In this document: positions 9,345 to 19,409 of the stretch, piece by piece
Position numbering within the stretch: the stretch's first letter is position 1
Layout: each line of letters begins with the position of its first letter
Assembly (NCBI GenBank): GCA_910574185.1
Contig: CAJSZQ010000018.1
Location: 16,819 to 80,818 of the forward strand
Source of the DNA: Lachnospiraceae bacterium
GTDB taxonomy: Bacteria > Bacillota > Clostridia > Lachnospirales > Lachnospiraceae
Direction: 5' to 3'
DNA: 64,000 nucleotides
Notes under the pieces: generated by a model
The model's database searches: none
What the model was told of the DNA's origin: nothing
The model's input: the letters and a program-made list of their open reading frames with translations, nothing else
Translations under genes and position numbers: made by a program

Positions 9345-9391
9345 AACTGACGGACAAGAAACAGATACAAACTGTTACTTGTCCGTCAGTT
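9345..9391. terminator. Bidirectional terminator between the surface protein and sigH
   Basis: A perfect 14-bp stem, AACTGACGGACAAG/CTTGTCCGTCAGTT, lies between two convergent genes. On the minus strand the stem runs into TTTTTACTTTTC, a good intrinsic terminator for the cysE-sigH operon. On the plus strand the T-run is weak. Confidence 0.8.
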
Positions 9392-9427
9392 CAACTCAGT
9401 CAGCCATACGCTCCACGATATAATTTT

Positions 9428-10036
9428 CTATTTGATTCCCAGAATTTTTCCTGCCTTAGCCTTAATCCTCTGCAGGGCATTATCAATCGTTTTCGGAGTC
9501 TTTGACAACATTTCGGCTATTTTCTTATAATCCGTTCCCAGAAGATGCAAATATAAAACCTGCTGCTCAAGTTCGCTCAAACTACCCGCCAGTTTACTCT
9601 CCAACACCTGCGCAGACTCTCTGCCGATAAGCGCAAGCTCTGGATTGCTGTCCTCCCCTGCCTCAATCATATCCAGAACTCGTCCGCTCTTTCCTTCCTC
9701 CGCCTTTTCATATAACGACACATAGGAATTTAGCGGAATATGTTTCTTCCGCTTAGAGGCTTCAATGGCGCTATACATCTGTCTGCGTACGCAAAGCTTT
9801 GCAAAGCTATTAAACGACGTATTCTGTCCTGTATCATAGTCCTGAACTGCTTTGAACAGGCCAATCATTCCCTCCTGTATCAAATCGTCTTTTTCACCGC
9901 CCAGAAGATACATTGCCTTTGCTTCCCTGCGCACCACATTCTTATATTTTTCCATGATATAATCCATAATCTCCCGCTCCCCATCCCGAAGATTACAAAT
10001 CAGCTGCTCATCTGTAAATGTCTCATATTTCGACAT
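9428..10036 (-). CDS. sigH: RNA polymerase sigma-H factor (sporulation/stationary phase)
   Basis: About 202 residues. The sigma-70 region 2 motif is seen around residues 45-95 (DDLIQEGMIGLFKAVQDYD, FNSFAKLCVRRQMY). A region-4 helix-turn-helix lies at the C-terminus (LGTDYKKIAEMLSKTPKTIDNALQRIKAK). In Bacillus the homologue starts the switch to sporulation and competence. Position at the end of cysE-cysS-mrnC-rlmB matches the Bacillus order and supports the sigH assignment over other small sigma factors. ATG at 10036 is used because AAGGAGAGG precedes it directly; the longer frame begins with TTG at 10054. The bidirectional terminator lies 37 bases downstream. Confidence 0.9.
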   Translation of the reverse strand: MSKYETFTDEQLICNLRDGEREIMDYIMEKYKNVVRREAKAMYLLGGEKDDLIQEGMIGLFKAVQDYDTGQNTSFNSFAKLCVRRQMYSAIEASKRKKHIPLNSYVSLYEKAEEGKSGRVLDMIEAGEDSNPELALIGRESAQVLESKLAGSLSELEQQVLYLHLLGTDYKKIAEMLSKTPKTIDNALQRIKAKAGKILGIK

Positions 10037-10133
10037 TTCTTTCCTCTCCTTCAACTACTGCTCCATCCAGTCAAAAACCAAACCCGTAAACTGTATATTC
10101 CACTCGATTGACTTAACCATAATACGCTTATTC

Positions 10134-10889
10134 TTAAATCATCCTCTGCCTTACCACTTCATAAGCAAGTACTCCAGCCGCCACCGATGCATTCAAAGAA
10201 TCAATATCTCCTTTCATTGGAATGCTGGCTGTAAAATCACAGGTTTCCTTTACTAAACGACTAACGCCCTCGCCCTCATTTCCAATCACAAGACCAACAG
10301 GACCTTTCAAGTCCATCTGATACATCTCAGTTCCGCCCATGTCCGCACAGACAAACCACAACCCCTGCCTCTTTAACTCCTCCATCGTCTTCTTAAGATT
10401 CGTCACCTTTGCAACCGGCGTATAATTCAACGCTCCGGCAGATGTTTTAGCAACTACAGCAGTCAGTCCCACCGCCCGCCGTTTCGGAATAATCACGCCA
10501 TGAGCCCCCGCCAGATTAGCGGTACGGATAATCGCCCCCAAATTATGAGGGTCCTCTATACCGTCCAACAAAATTAGAAAAGGAGGCTCTCCCCGTTTCC
10601 CGGCAAGCTCCAGCATATCCTCCACACTCGCATACTCATAGGCGGCAGCATATGCAATCACACCCTGATGTTTCCCAGTGTCTGAAATCTGAGTCAAACG
10701 CTCTCTACTTACAAACTGCAGAATCGTATCATGTTTCTTTGCCTCTCTCACAATTGTACGAACAGGACCGTCCTGACACCCCTCCTGTACAAATAGTTTA
10801 TCAATCGGCCTGCCGGAACGAAATGCTTCCAGAACTGCATTTCTCCCTTCAATCACAAGGCTTTTTACTTCTACATTATTCTCACTCAT
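10134..10889 (-). CDS. rlmB: 23S rRNA (guanosine-2'-O)-methyltransferase RlmB (SpoU/TrmH family)
   Basis: 251 residues. N-terminal substrate-binding domain (residues about 10-80, VIEGRNAVLEAF) followed by a SPOUT trefoil-knot domain. All three SpoU motifs are visible: GIEDPHNLGAIIRTA, VIGNEGEGVS and IPMKGDIDSLNASVAAGVLAYE. It would transfer a methyl group from S-adenosylmethionine to a 23S rRNA ribose, position 2251 in E. coli numbering. Located 36 bp after mrnC in the T-box operon. Some clostridial members may modify tRNA instead, but the neighbourhood fits rlmB. Confidence 0.92.
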   Translation of the reverse strand: MSENNVEVKSLVIEGRNAVLEAFRSGRPIDKLFVQEGCQDGPVRTIVREAKKHDTILQFVSRERLTQISDTGKHQGVIAYAAAYEYASVEDMLELAGKRGEPPFLILLDGIEDPHNLGAIIRTANLAGAHGVIIPKRRAVGLTAVVAKTSAGALNYTPVAKVTNLKKTMEELKRQGLWFVCADMGGTEMYQMDLKGPVGLVIGNEGEGVSRLVKETCDFTASIPMKGDIDSLNASVAAGVLAYEVVRQRMI

Positions 10890-10925
10890 ACAAACTCCTT
10901 ATCTATTTACCTGACAGAAAGAACT

Positions 10926-11369
10926 TCATTCTCTATTCAGACTATCAATCCCTAATTTCACCAATTCCAGCATACGCCTGTACTCCCTCTTCAAATACAG
11001 ATACCCTATCAGGGCCTCAAATCCGGTCGCCCTGCGGTAATCCGTCACCGACTGGTTCTTCGCCGGACTGACAGTCTTAGAATTCCTGCCGCGCCTGTAT
11101 ACCTGATGCTCCTCCTCTGTCAATTCTTCCTGAAGTCTGCGCATCATCTTCGACTGGCTGGATGCCTGTACATACATGCTGGTTTCTCTATGAAGCTTCT
11201 GTACCGGCTTATTTCCCTCATTCAATACCAAACTCTTAATCACCAAATCAAAAATACAATCCCCTATATATGCCAAAGCAAGAGGTGAATAAGTTTTCAC
11301 ATCCACCTCCTGCATCTGAAATAATTCCTGCATATAGAAATCAAATTCCCATTCTATGCCTTTTTCCAT
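10926..11369 (-). CDS. mrnC: Mini-ribonuclease III
   Basis: 147 residues, the catalytic domain of RNase III without the dsRNA-binding domain, the usual size for this family. The signature acidic segments are [11 protein letters not shown] (residues about 33-43) and [13 protein letters not shown] (about 115-127), which hold the metal-binding Asp and Glu residues. It matures 23S rRNA in Bacillus. The gene overlaps the end of cysS by 16 bp and so is translationally coupled to it. Confidence 0.93.
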   Translation of the reverse strand: MEKGIEWEFDFYMQELFQMQEVDVKTYSPLALAYIGDCIFDLVIKSLVLNEGNKPVQKLHRETSMYVQASSQSKMMRRLQEELTEEEHQVYRRGRNSKTVSPAKNQSVTDYRRATGFEALIGYLYLKREYRRMLELVKLGIDSLNRE

Positions 11370-12760
11370 TTTACTCCTTCTCTGGTATCCAGAAGCACAA
11401 TTCCCTTTGCCGCCAACTCGTCGCGAATCTCGTCTGCTCTTGCAAAATTCTTCTCTTTTCTCGCAGCCTGACGTTCTGCAATCAGAGCTTCAATCTCCGT
11501 ATCCAGAATCTCTTCTTTTTTCTCCACAATCAGCCCCAACACATCCGTCAGCCTTACAAGCAGTTCATAAAGGCTCTTCGCATATTCTTTGGAGCCTTGC
11601 GCATCTGCCGTTGTATTGGCGAATTTCACCAAATCAAACACTGCCGCAATCGCATCCGCAGTATTGAAATCATCCTCCATAGCCGATTCAAAATCTTTCA
11701 CAAACTGAGCCGTCTGATTCAGATTCTCCTTCTCCTCCGCCGTCATACTCTCTATTTTTGCATTTTCAGAAATATACTTCAGATTATCCGCTGCATTCAC
11801 GATGCGCTCCAGCCCGCTCTTTGAGGCTTCCATCAATTCCCCGCTGAAATTCAGCGGGCTTCTGTAGTGTGCGCTCAGCATAAAGAAACGAAGAATCTGT
11901 AAATCATACTGCTCGCTGATTTCACGCACTGTTCGGAAATTTCCAAGAGACTTGCTCATCTTGTGATTATCAATATTCAAAAATGCGTTATGCATCCAAT
12001 ATTTTGAAAAATCTTTTCCATTTGCCGCCTCACTCTGTGCAATCTCATTTTCATGGTGCGGAAATACAAGGTCTTCTCCGCCTGCATGGATATCAATCTG
12101 CTCCCCTAAATATTTCTTTGACATTACCGAGCATTCAATATGCCACCCCGGACGTCCTTCGCCCCATGGAGATTCCCACGCCGGCTCTCCTTCCTTTTTC
12201 GGCTTCCACAATACAAAATCCAATGGATCTTCCTTCTCATCCTCTCCGCTGACTAACAGAGAGCGATTCCCTGAGCGCAAATCATCCAGATTCTTGTGCG
12301 AAAGCTTTCCATAATCCTGAAACTGTCTGGTGCGGAAATATACCGTTCCATTCTTCTCGTAAGCATATCCTTTCTCAATCAGCATGCCAATCATAACAAG
12401 CATCCCGTCAATCTCCTGCGTAGCCAGAGGATGGGTGGTGGCCGGCTTAATATTCATCCCCTCCATATCCTTCTTGCACTCCTCTATATATCTTGCAGAA
12501 ATCTCATCGGCCGACACGCCTTCTTCATTGGCTTTTTTGATAATCTTATCGTCTACATCGGTGAAATTCGATACATAATTGACATCGTAACCCTTATATT
12601 CAAAATATCGGCGAACCGTATCAAATACAATCATCGGTCTTGCATTTCCGATGTGAATAAAATTATACACCGTAGGCCCACAGACATACATCTTAACTTT
12701 TCCTTCCTCCACCGGTACAAATTCTTCTTTTTTCTTAGACATTGTGTTATACAGTTTCAT
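11354..12760 (-). CDS. cysS: Cysteinyl-tRNA synthetase
   Basis: 468 residues, the normal length. Class I synthetase motifs are present: HIGN (His36-Asn39) and KMSKSLGN. The zinc ligands expected for CysRS are visible as Cys27 (YVCGPT), GWHIECS and [12 protein letters not shown]. It charges tRNA-Cys in the cytoplasm. It follows cysE by 18 bp, so serine acetylation for cysteine synthesis and charging of tRNA-Cys are controlled together by the T-box upstream of cysE. Confidence 0.97.
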   Translation of the reverse strand: MKLYNTMSKKKEEFVPVEEGKVKMYVCGPTVYNFIHIGNARPMIVFDTVRRYFEYKGYDVNYVSNFTDVDDKIIKKANEEGVSADEISARYIEECKKDMEGMNIKPATTHPLATQEIDGMLVMIGMLIEKGYAYEKNGTVYFRTRQFQDYGKLSHKNLDDLRSGNRSLLVSGEDEKEDPLDFVLWKPKKEGEPAWESPWGEGRPGWHIECSVMSKKYLGEQIDIHAGGEDLVFPHHENEIAQSEAANGKDFSKYWMHNAFLNIDNHKMSKSLGNFRTVREISEQYDLQILRFFMLSAHYRSPLNFSGELMEASKSGLERIVNAADNLKYISENAKIESMTAEEKENLNQTAQFVKDFESAMEDDFNTADAIAAVFDLVKFANTTADAQGSKEYAKSLYELLVRLTDVLGLIVEKKEEILDTEIEALIAERQAARKEKNFARADEIRDELAAKGIVLLDTREGVKWKKA

Positions 12761-12778
12761 CTTATCTCTCCTTTTTAT

Positions 12779-13444
12779 TTACTGATTATCCAATTCTTTC
12801 AGTTTACTCTCCAACTGACTGATTCTCTCCTTCATCTGGACATAATCCTTCTGTAACTGTGAAATATCACTGGTAACCGGGTCAGGAAGATTCACCTGAT
12901 CCATATCATAACGCGGAATCTTAAGATTTCCCATCTTTACTACACGCCCTGGGACGCCTACCACCGTACAATTTGGCGGCACTTCATTAAGCACTACTGA
13001 GCCCGCGCCAATCTTAGAATTTTCCCCAATCGTAAAGGAACCCAGCACCTTTGCACCCGCACTTACCATTACGTTATCCTTTAATGTAGGATGGCGTTTC
13101 CCCTGCTCTTTACCTGTTCCTCCCAGCGTCACACCCTGATATAAAGTCACATTATCGCCAAGCTCCGCTGTCTCTCCAATAATCACACCGCTGCCATGGT
13201 CGATAAACAAACCTTTTCCTATGGTCGCCCCAGGATGAATCTCAATTCCTGTCTTTCTGGCCGCCCGCTGGGAAATCCATCTGGCCATAAAATAATGCTT
13301 TTTCAAAAATAACCGGTGAGCCAGCCGATAATTTAAAATCACTTTGAAGCTGGGATATAAAAATACTTCCATATTCGATTTAATCGCTGGGTCCCGCTCT
13401 CTGATTACACGAATTTCTTCCTTAATATAGGACATAAATCCCAT
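12779..13444 (-). CDS. cysE: Serine O-acetyltransferase
   Basis: 221 residues. An N-terminal helical part is followed by a left-handed beta-helix of hexapeptide repeats ([24 protein letters not shown], residues about 68-160) with the active-site DHGSG. A short Gln/Glu-rich coiled tail ends the protein. It makes O-acetylserine from serine and acetyl-CoA, the first step of cysteine synthesis. No cysK lies nearby. First gene of the T-box operon; its leader ends about 40 bases before the ATG. Confidence 0.94.
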   Translation of the reverse strand: MGFMSYIKEEIRVIRERDPAIKSNMEVFLYPSFKVILNYRLAHRLFLKKHYFMARWISQRAARKTGIEIHPGATIGKGLFIDHGSGVIIGETAELGDNVTLYQGVTLGGTGKEQGKRHPTLKDNVMVSAGAKVLGSFTIGENSKIGAGSVVLNEVPPNCTVVGVPGRVVKMGNLKIPRYDMDQVNLPDPVTSDISQLQKDYVQMKERISQLESKLKELDNQ

Positions 13445-13486
13445 AAGTCTCTCTCCCGTCTGATAATTTTTAAAACACCTGATAAG

Positions 13487-13778
13487 AAAAAAACTTCGTC
13501 TCTATCAATCAAGAGACGAAGCTTTTCTCCGCGGTTCCACTCTCATAGAGGAGTTTCTTCGACATAACATCATACAAAATTCCTCCACTCCATGCGCGTA
13601 ACGTGCGCCCTTCCGTACCCAGATAATCGCTGTAAATGCTTAAGCTTTCACCAGGTCAACTCCCGAATGCACTTCAGAAATACTTTCCCGAAAACTGCTT
13701 CCAGCCTAATGGCAGTTTCTCTCTGACGGTTCCGTCCTCTCTTACTCTCCTCGTTCCAAGTCTTTTTCATATAGGATT
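13487..13778 (-). ncRNA. T-box leader (probably tRNA-Cys-sensing) of cysE-cysS-mrnC-rlmB-sigH
   Basis: Read on the minus strand, the leader contains the T-box core GAGTGGAACCGCGG (fwd 13529-13542), which pairs with the tRNA acceptor end. An intrinsic terminator follows at 13494-13521 (stem CTTCGTCTC/GAGACGAAG, then seven T). The 5' part has stem-I-like features (GAGGAGAG, then GGGAAAGTA). A TGC triplet at fwd 13669-13671 within GAAGTGCATTC is a plausible Cys specifier and fits the downstream genes. The specifier loop was assigned by eye, so it is less certain than the T-box and terminator. Confidence 0.9.
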
Positions 13779-13807
13779 ATCTTATGCGAATTTTAAGAAT
13801 TTGTCAA
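13779..13807 (-). promoter_or_regulatory. Promoter of the T-box operon
   Basis: On the minus strand: TTGACA (13802-13807), 17-base spacer, TAAGAT (13779-13784). The -35 box overlaps the stop codon of the sensor kinase gene, so the two transcription units are packed without an intergenic gap. Confidence 0.8.
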
Positions 13808-15345
13808 CTGTTTGCAATCGAAAGTAATTCCTGAATGCGGAACCGTACTTCCACTTTGAACAAGTCCCCTTCAACTTTAATCTGAAAACTTCCTTTCTGA
13901 AGTTCTGTAAAACTCTTCGCAATGGCAAGCCCCAGTCCAGAACCTTCCGTATTTCTGGAAGCATCGCCCCTGACAAACCGCTCGGTTAAGTCGGACGCTT
14001 CCACCGTAATCTCTTCCGCCGACACATTCATAACCTGAATCACAGCTGTCTGCCCTTCCGCTTCCGTAAAAATCCTGACGTACACTCTGGTTCCTGCAAG
14101 CGCATACTTCGACACATTAATCAGCAGATTTTCAAATATCCGATATGTTTTCTGACTGTCCAGAGCACAGATTAATTTCTCTTCCGGATACGTACAGCGG
14201 AAATCCAGTCCGACTTCTTTAAATTTTTCTTCCAGCTCCAGCTTGACCTGCTTAAACAGATTTACCACATCTACATCCACAATCTGGAGGGTTACATTCT
14301 GGCTGCTTGCCTTGCTAATCTCAAATAAATCCTCAATCAACACCTTCAAGCGAAGAGACTTCTTATCCAAAATATCCACATATTCCTTTCTCTTCTCCTC
14401 GTCCTTTTCCTCTTTGAGCAGATTCACATAGGTTATGATTGCCGTCAGGGGCGTTTTCAAATCATGGGAAACATTGGTCACAAGCTCCGTCCGCATCCGC
14501 TGACTCTGCACTTCCCTTTCTACAGCCTTCTGATATCCATCCTGAATTTTTAACATCTCTGTCTGAAACGGATTGAATATTCCCAAGTCCTCTGTAATCT
14601 CGATATCCAGTTCCCCTTCCGCCATCCGGTTCGTTATTCGCAAAAGCTCAGCGTACTTTCCCCTTATATCATCAAAATACTTCCTCAAAACGCAGAACAG
14701 TATCACAGAATATACCACCAATGCAAATATCCCAAAAAACCACAGAGTACATACCACCGCCAGAATAAGAAAATTCACAGCTACGATTTTCAGGATGACC
14801 TTATTGTTTCTCTCGCTGAAATCAATTTCCTCAAAGGAGTGATACAGCTTTCCAATCCCGGTTTTTGCCTGCTTTATTCCCGTTACGCAGACCTTCTTAA
14901 TACCTCTTCCATATTTAAAAAGCAGCGATTGTTCCTTCATATATGCCCGCAGTCCCATAACAGATATCTGCCGCAGACATCCCGATACCCAGTAGCTGGC
15001 CGCAAGACCCACAAAGATAATACAGACGGTAATTCCCGTTGCAGACTGCGAATGCAGCTCCCAGGGTATATTTCCATACTGACTATAGACTACGACTACC
15101 ATCCCTGTCAGCGCCGCCGCCTCAAAGGGCGCTTTAAAAATCTCTTCATTCCCCGTCTGAAAAGATTTAAACAGAGGAAATACCCACGCGCCCATTGCCG
15201 CCGCAACTAAAGCTACCAGAATCATTTCCCCCGCAACGCTCGTCGATTCATACCAGCCGTTCGCCAGAACTATCGTTATAGCCGCCAGATATGCCAGCAG
15301 CAATCCTATAAACAATTCATGCCTGTTTTTCAATTTTGTATCCAA
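13804..15345 (-). CDS. Membrane sensor histidine kinase
   Basis: 513 residues. About six hydrophobic segments lie in the first 220 residues, in two groups around 10-130 and 180-220. A HAMP-like linker, a dimerisation helix with the phospho-acceptor His294 (NVSHDLKTPLTAI) and an ATPase domain with N-box (ENLLINVSKY) and G-box (EGSGLGLAIAKS) follow. It overlaps the response regulator gene by 29 bp and would phosphorylate that protein. The signal is unknown; the extended membrane part suggests sensing in or at the membrane. Confidence 0.9.
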   Translation of the reverse strand: MDTKLKNRHELFIGLLLAYLAAITIVLANGWYESTSVAGEMILVALVAAAMGAWVFPLFKSFQTGNEEIFKAPFEAAALTGMVVVVYSQYGNIPWELHSQSATGITVCIIFVGLAASYWVSGCLRQISVMGLRAYMKEQSLLFKYGRGIKKVCVTGIKQAKTGIGKLYHSFEEIDFSERNNKVILKIVAVNFLILAVVCTLWFFGIFALVVYSVILFCVLRKYFDDIRGKYAELLRITNRMAEGELDIEITEDLGIFNPFQTEMLKIQDGYQKAVEREVQSQRMRTELVTNVSHDLKTPLTAIITYVNLLKEEKDEEKRKEYVDILDKKSLRLKVLIEDLFEISKASSQNVTLQIVDVDVVNLFKQVKLELEEKFKEVGLDFRCTYPEEKLICALDSQKTYRIFENLLINVSKYALAGTRVYVRIFTEAEGQTAVIQVMNVSAEEITVEASDLTERFVRGDASRNTEGSGLGLAIAKSFTELQKGSFQIKVEGDLFKVEVRFRIQELLSIANS

Positions 15346-16033
15346 CTCCCCACACCACCTTCAAATATTTTGGTTCCTTCGGATTAATCTCAATTTTCTC
15401 TCGTATATTGCGGACATGTACCATAATCGTATCCGTATTAATGGCCCGCTCGTTCCACACCCGCTCATAAATCTCTTCTGCCGAGAATACTCTTCCGGGA
15501 TTTTTTATCAGAAGCAAAAGAATCTTGTATTCCATAGGCGTTAGCTTCACCGGCTCGCCGTCCACAAACACTTCCACTGTCTCCTCGTTGAGCTCCAGCC
15601 CCCCTACCACGTGAATATGCGCTTCCTCTTTTTCCTGCTTTCCCAAACGCTCCATGAACCTGCCGTATCTGCGGAGCTGAGAATTTACTCTTGCCAACAA
15701 TTCCATCGGGGTAAACGGCTTTGTCACATAGTCATCCGCCCCCATATTCAATCCCAGTATCTTATCGACCTCCTCTGATTTTGCTGACAGAAAAATAATC
15801 GGAAAATCATACTTCTCTCTGAGCCTTGCCGTCATGGTAATCCCATCCATACGGGGCATCATCACATCTACGATTGCCAGATGAATTTCTTCTCTCTCAA
15901 TCACTTCTAAGCCCTCGATTCCGTCGGCCGCCTGAAACACCTGATAACCCTGACTCTGCAGGTAGATTTCCACACCTTTCCTGATTTCTTTATCATCCTC
16001 TACAATTAATACATGATTATATTTCTTATCCAT
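15317..16033 (-). CDS. OmpR-family response regulator
   Basis: 238 residues. Receiver domain at residues about 6-125 with acidic pocket (EDDKE), phospho-acceptor Asp in VDVMMPRMDG and the conserved Lys in YVTKPF. The C-terminal winged helix runs to the end (LTPMEYKILLLL, TIMVHVRNIREKIE). Partner of the overlapping sensor kinase gene downstream. No target operon is obvious nearby; the pair stands alone between the T-box operon and the acetyltransferase. Confidence 0.93.
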   Translation of the reverse strand: MDKKYNHVLIVEDDKEIRKGVEIYLQSQGYQVFQAADGIEGLEVIEREEIHLAIVDVMMPRMDGITMTARLREKYDFPIIFLSAKSEEVDKILGLNMGADDYVTKPFTPMELLARVNSQLRRYGRFMERLGKQEKEEAHIHVVGGLELNEETVEVFVDGEPVKLTPMEYKILLLLIKNPGRVFSAEEIYERVWNERAINTDTIMVHVRNIREKIEINPKEPKYLKVVWGVGYKIEKQA

Positions 16034-16434
16034 GTTAAATAATCCTCCTTCATTTACCGGCCCATACTCCCTGCCTTAAGACCAGCCGTTCCGACAGATT
16101 TTCCTACATAGAGAACGATACTCCGCCTCCGCCCTTTTTGCAATAGCGTACAATAAATATCCCTCCCATCTTTTCTTTCTGTCAACAGAATACCCCGGAA
16201 ATCTTAACGGAAACGGCTTGAAAATCAAAAGAATTTCTAAAGTTTTTACGATGCCCAGACATAAGAACAAGACGACATACAGTCTGCACAAACAGGGCTA
16301 TAATCCGGCATATCATCACAGCATTGCGTATATTCTGGCAAATTCTGCAATGCTGTACGAATATGCTAACTCCATAAAAAATGTCCCCGAATTGTTTGTA
16401 CGGCCTGTACGCCGTCTTATTTATGAATGTTCTT
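16034..16434. other. Intergenic region without a supported gene
   Basis: About 400 bases upstream of the response regulator. Small open frames exist on both strands (16076-16291 minus; 16218-16475 plus) but lack convincing ribosome sites, and the plus one runs into the acetyltransferase gene. The region should contain the promoter of the two-component system, but no good -35/-10 pair was identified. Confidence 0.5.
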
Positions 16435-17457
16435 TTATACTACTTCGTTCAAATATACCTGCGACAGAGGAATAATCTTGCGCATCTCTTCTTTCATCCG
16501 CTCCGTCATCTGTACATCTTCCTCCATACAGATTTCCTCTACGGTCTTTACGCCAAATAAAAATTCCGTCAATGCAGATATCGTCACCGTTCCTTCGCTG
16601 TTCTCCGGCTTGCCATCCATCAGCATCACACCGGAAAATTCTGTCCCGGTGACGACTACGCAGCGATTATTTTCCTCAATGATTGAATCGATAATCTGAA
16701 AGCAAACCGCCGCAAGGCTCTTTAGCTGGACAGACATAAGGATTCGCCTCACGTCAATGATACGCACCATAATCTTTGGCACAGCCTCTTCTGGCTGTTC
16801 ATCTGGAATATAGGGCCTGCAGTCTATGATATCCTCTCCGTCACGATATATCATTAACCTGGCTCCATCGCTCGCATATTCTTTCTTAAGACGCCGGTAA
16901 TATGCCTCGCTCCGGCAGGCATAAACCTGATAATCCGAAGAAAGCTTCTGATTGGCCGCATCGGCCAGTTCTTTCATATCCGCTTCTCCCGCCGGCGATA
17001 TACGGCAGACTCTTCCGTCCTCAAATGCCAGTGTTCCCGGTTCTCTCTGGGGGCAGAGTTTTCTCTCCTGCTCATATACTGTCCGGAAATCATAAGGCGT
17101 ATAAATCGCTTCTGATGCCGGCATCAGAAAAGTAAAGCTTCTGCCCGACACATACATATCACGAAGCGCTTTGCGAAGAAGCTTCCCCATATAGCCACGT
17201 TTCCGATAAGGCTCTCTGGTAGCCACCGCAACGATGTAATCCACATCCTTTTTGCCGCCGTTCACCATCAGCTCATAGGGATTCAGATGGAGCATTGCCT
17301 GAAGTCCCCCATCCTCTTCTATAACATAAATCTGATTATCCTTCGTCTTTTCTGTATAATAATAATCGACAAATCCCTGACTGTCTTCCCTAAAGACCTC
17401 TTCATAAAGGGGTCTGGTCTTACCATTCTCTGTTACTTCCAGCTTCCGAATCTCCAT
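16435..17457 (-). CDS. GNAT-family N-acetyltransferase, Eis-like
   Basis: 340 residues. The N-terminal GNAT domain shows the acetyl-CoA loop YRKRGYMGKLL (residues about 85-95). A second GNAT-like half and a C-terminal sterol-carrier-like domain (LTEFLFGVKTVEEI) follow. This is the Eis architecture, in which the carboxyl terminus helps catalysis. Eis enzymes acetylate amines, including aminoglycosides in mycobacteria; no such activity can be claimed here. Monocistronic as far as seen. Confidence 0.82.
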   Translation of the reverse strand: MEIRKLEVTENGKTRPLYEEVFREDSQGFVDYYYTEKTKDNQIYVIEEDGGLQAMLHLNPYELMVNGGKKDVDYIVAVATREPYRKRGYMGKLLRKALRDMYVSGRSFTFLMPASEAIYTPYDFRTVYEQERKLCPQREPGTLAFEDGRVCRISPAGEADMKELADAANQKLSSDYQVYACRSEAYYRRLKKEYASDGARLMIYRDGEDIIDCRPYIPDEQPEEAVPKIMVRIIDVRRILMSVQLKSLAAVCFQIIDSIIEENNRCVVVTGTEFSGVMLMDGKPENSEGTVTISALTEFLFGVKTVEEICMEEDVQMTERMKEEMRKIIPLSQVYLNEVV

Positions 17458-17582
17458 GTTCCTGCTCCTACTCCGGTTGTTATTCTATATCTTTCATCCG
17501 TTAGCGTACGTTTGAAAAACACTTACCGTCAAATGTACGAATATCCTCCCGATAAAGCGGGAGGTTAGGGCCAAATGAATGG

Positions 17583-18143
17583 CTACATATTCTGTTCCTG
17601 GATACGGGGACAACCTTCGCAGACAGCGCAGGCGCCCGTACCGGAATCTGCCACTGTATAGCTGCAATTTGCCGCCATTTCCAGACAAACAATCGCCTGA
17701 GCCGAGATTCCTTCCCCGGTTCCGGTAAATCCAAGGCCTTCTTCTGTTGTTGCCTTCACATTCACCTGACCGACTTCAATATGGAGCGCATCGGCGATAT
17801 TCTCCCGCATCTGTTGAATAAAGGGCGCCATCTTCGGACGCTGCGCGATAATCGTAGCGTCAATATTGCCAATCACATACAGACCATCCTCTAAAAGCTC
17901 TCTTACATGCATTAGAAGCTTCACGCTGGAAATCCCCTTATACGCGGCATCCGTATCTGGAAAATGCTTCCCGATATCTCCCAGCGCCGCCGCCCCCAGA
18001 AGCGCGTCCATAATCGCATGAATCAGCACATCGGCATCAGAATGTCCCAAAAGCCCCTTCTCATAAGGAATCTTCACTCCTCCGAGGATTAACTCTCTAT
18101 TTTCTGCCAGTTTGTGCACATCATATCCCATGCCTACTCTCAT
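17583..18143 (-). CDS. ispF: 2-C-methyl-D-erythritol 2,4-cyclodiphosphate synthase with a Cys-rich tail
   Basis: 186 residues. Metal and substrate residues of IspF are present: Asp8 and His10 (GYDVH), the GHSDADVL loop and FTGTGEGIS near the end of the core. It cyclises a non-mevalonate pathway intermediate to make isoprenoid precursors. ATG at 18143 is chosen over 18167 because GGGAGGA stands 7 bases before it. Family members are usually about 157-160 residues. Here roughly 27 extra residues follow the core, with Cys-x2-Cys-x2-Cys (CAVCEGC). No other pathway gene is adjacent. Confidence 0.93.
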   Translation of the reverse strand: MRVGMGYDVHKLAENRELILGGVKIPYEKGLLGHSDADVLIHAIMDALLGAAALGDIGKHFPDTDAAYKGISSVKLLMHVRELLEDGLYVIGNIDATIIAQRPKMAPFIQQMRENIADALHIEVGQVNVKATTEEGLGFTGTGEGISAQAIVCLEMAANCSYTVADSGTGACAVCEGCPRIQEQNM

Positions 18144-18201
18144 ACTGCCGTCCTCCCATTCTATCATTACACCCCGCAGAGTATCTGGCTTGCCTGGTAT
18201 A

Positions 18202-19158
18202 CTAATGTATCATTTCTTCAATCTGAGATGGCTCTGGCATTGAGCGAATTGCGCCCTTCTTCAAAGTAATCAACGCCGCGCCTGCATTGGCATATGTCAG
18301 AATCTCTTCCAGAGTTTCTTCCGTCAGCCCCTCCAGCCCATAGTTCAAAAGACCGTTAATTGCACACCCGCAGAAGGTATCTCCTGCTCCGGTGGTCTCG
18401 ATAGCCTTCACTGCAAAGCCTGCTTTCTGAACCCGGATATCCTTATAGTAAGCCCGGCTTCCTTCTTTCCCCATGGTAAGAAAAATAACCGGAATATGAT
18501 ACTTCTCCTGAAGATACCGAATCCCCTCGTCATAATCCTCTTTTCCAGAAACGAACTGAATCTCATTGTCGGAAATTTTCAGCATATCACAATACTGAAA
18601 ACCATACTCCATGGCTTCTTTCGCATCATCTAAAGATTTCCATAAGGGTTCTCTTAAATTCGGGTCAAAGGTAATCAGACATCCCGCCTCTTTCGCGGCG
18701 GCAAGCGCCTTCTTTGTCGCTGTCCTCACCGGCTCATCCGTCATAGACAACGTTCCAAAATGGAATACCTTCGACTGGCGAATCAATTCATAATCTACTT
18801 CCTTCTCAGAAAGCATCATATCTGCGCCCGGATTCCGGTAAAAAGAAAACTCCCGGTCTCCATCAGGAAAAGTATGTACAAAAGCGAGGGTAGTGCGGAC
18901 ATTCTCATCCATCATCAGTCCCTTTGTCTCAATCCCTGATTCCTGAATTGTCTCTTTCAGAAGCCGGCCAAACTGGTCCCGCCCTACCTTTCCAATAAAC
19001 GCCGTCTTTCTTCCAAGCTTATTTAACATGGCAAGCACATTACAGGGCGCTCCTCCTGGACATGCCTCAAACATATTATTACCCTGTTCACTCTGTCCAT
19101 TCATTGTGAAATCAATCAACAGTTCCCCCATCGCAGTAACATCGTATAATTTTTCCAT
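18202..19158 (-). CDS. PfkB-family carbohydrate kinase (fructokinase-like)
   Basis: About 318 residues of the ribokinase/PfkB fold. The N-terminal glycine-rich signature ([15 protein letters not shown], residues about 30-45) and the C-terminal catalytic motif [10 protein letters not shown] with the catalytic Asp are both intact. It phosphorylates a sugar with ATP; best guess is fructose to fructose-6-phosphate by resemblance to bacterial fructokinases. ATG at 19158 has an AGGAG 8 bases upstream; the longer frame uses GTG at 19167. It could work on fructose released by the GH32 enzyme at 57 kb, though it is far from that operon. Confidence 0.88.
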   Translation of the reverse strand: MEKLYDVTAMGELLIDFTMNGQSEQGNNMFEACPGGAPCNVLAMLNKLGRKTAFIGKVGRDQFGRLLKETIQESGIETKGLMMDENVRTTLAFVHTFPDGDREFSFYRNPGADMMLSEKEVDYELIRQSKVFHFGTLSMTDEPVRTATKKALAAAKEAGCLITFDPNLREPLWKSLDDAKEAMEYGFQYCDMLKISDNEIQFVSGKEDYDEGIRYLQEKYHIPVIFLTMGKEGSRAYYKDIRVQKAGFAVKAIETTGAGDTFCGCAINGLLNYGLEGLTEETLEEILTYANAGAALITLKKGAIRSMPEPSQIEEMIH

Positions 19159-19261
19159 TTGTATCACTCCTGTCCCACAAATTTTTCATCTGTTTTTCAT
19201 TTTACCATCTCATATCTGAATTATCAAGCTTCAGCCTTTCTTTCCCATAATCCCTTTATTT

Positions 19262-19322
19262 CACAGGTTGCCGTTCAAACAGGACGCAGATTGAATCAGG
19301 AGCATATTCCTAAGCAAAAGGA
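19262..19322. repeat. Degenerate single arm of the R2 element
   Basis: The stretch CAGGACGCAGATTGAATCAG then GAGCATATTCCTAAGCA matches one arm of the R2 element (compare 22.87 and 39.59 kb). No complementary arm follows. It is a decayed or truncated copy between the kinase and the dehydrogenase gene. Confidence 0.5.
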
Positions 19323-19409
19323 GTGACATACACGAACTTTCACAGCAGCTTTTATTTGAAATATTTAGCTTTAGCCAGGGAAAATCAAATATTTTCAATA
19401 TTACTGGTA

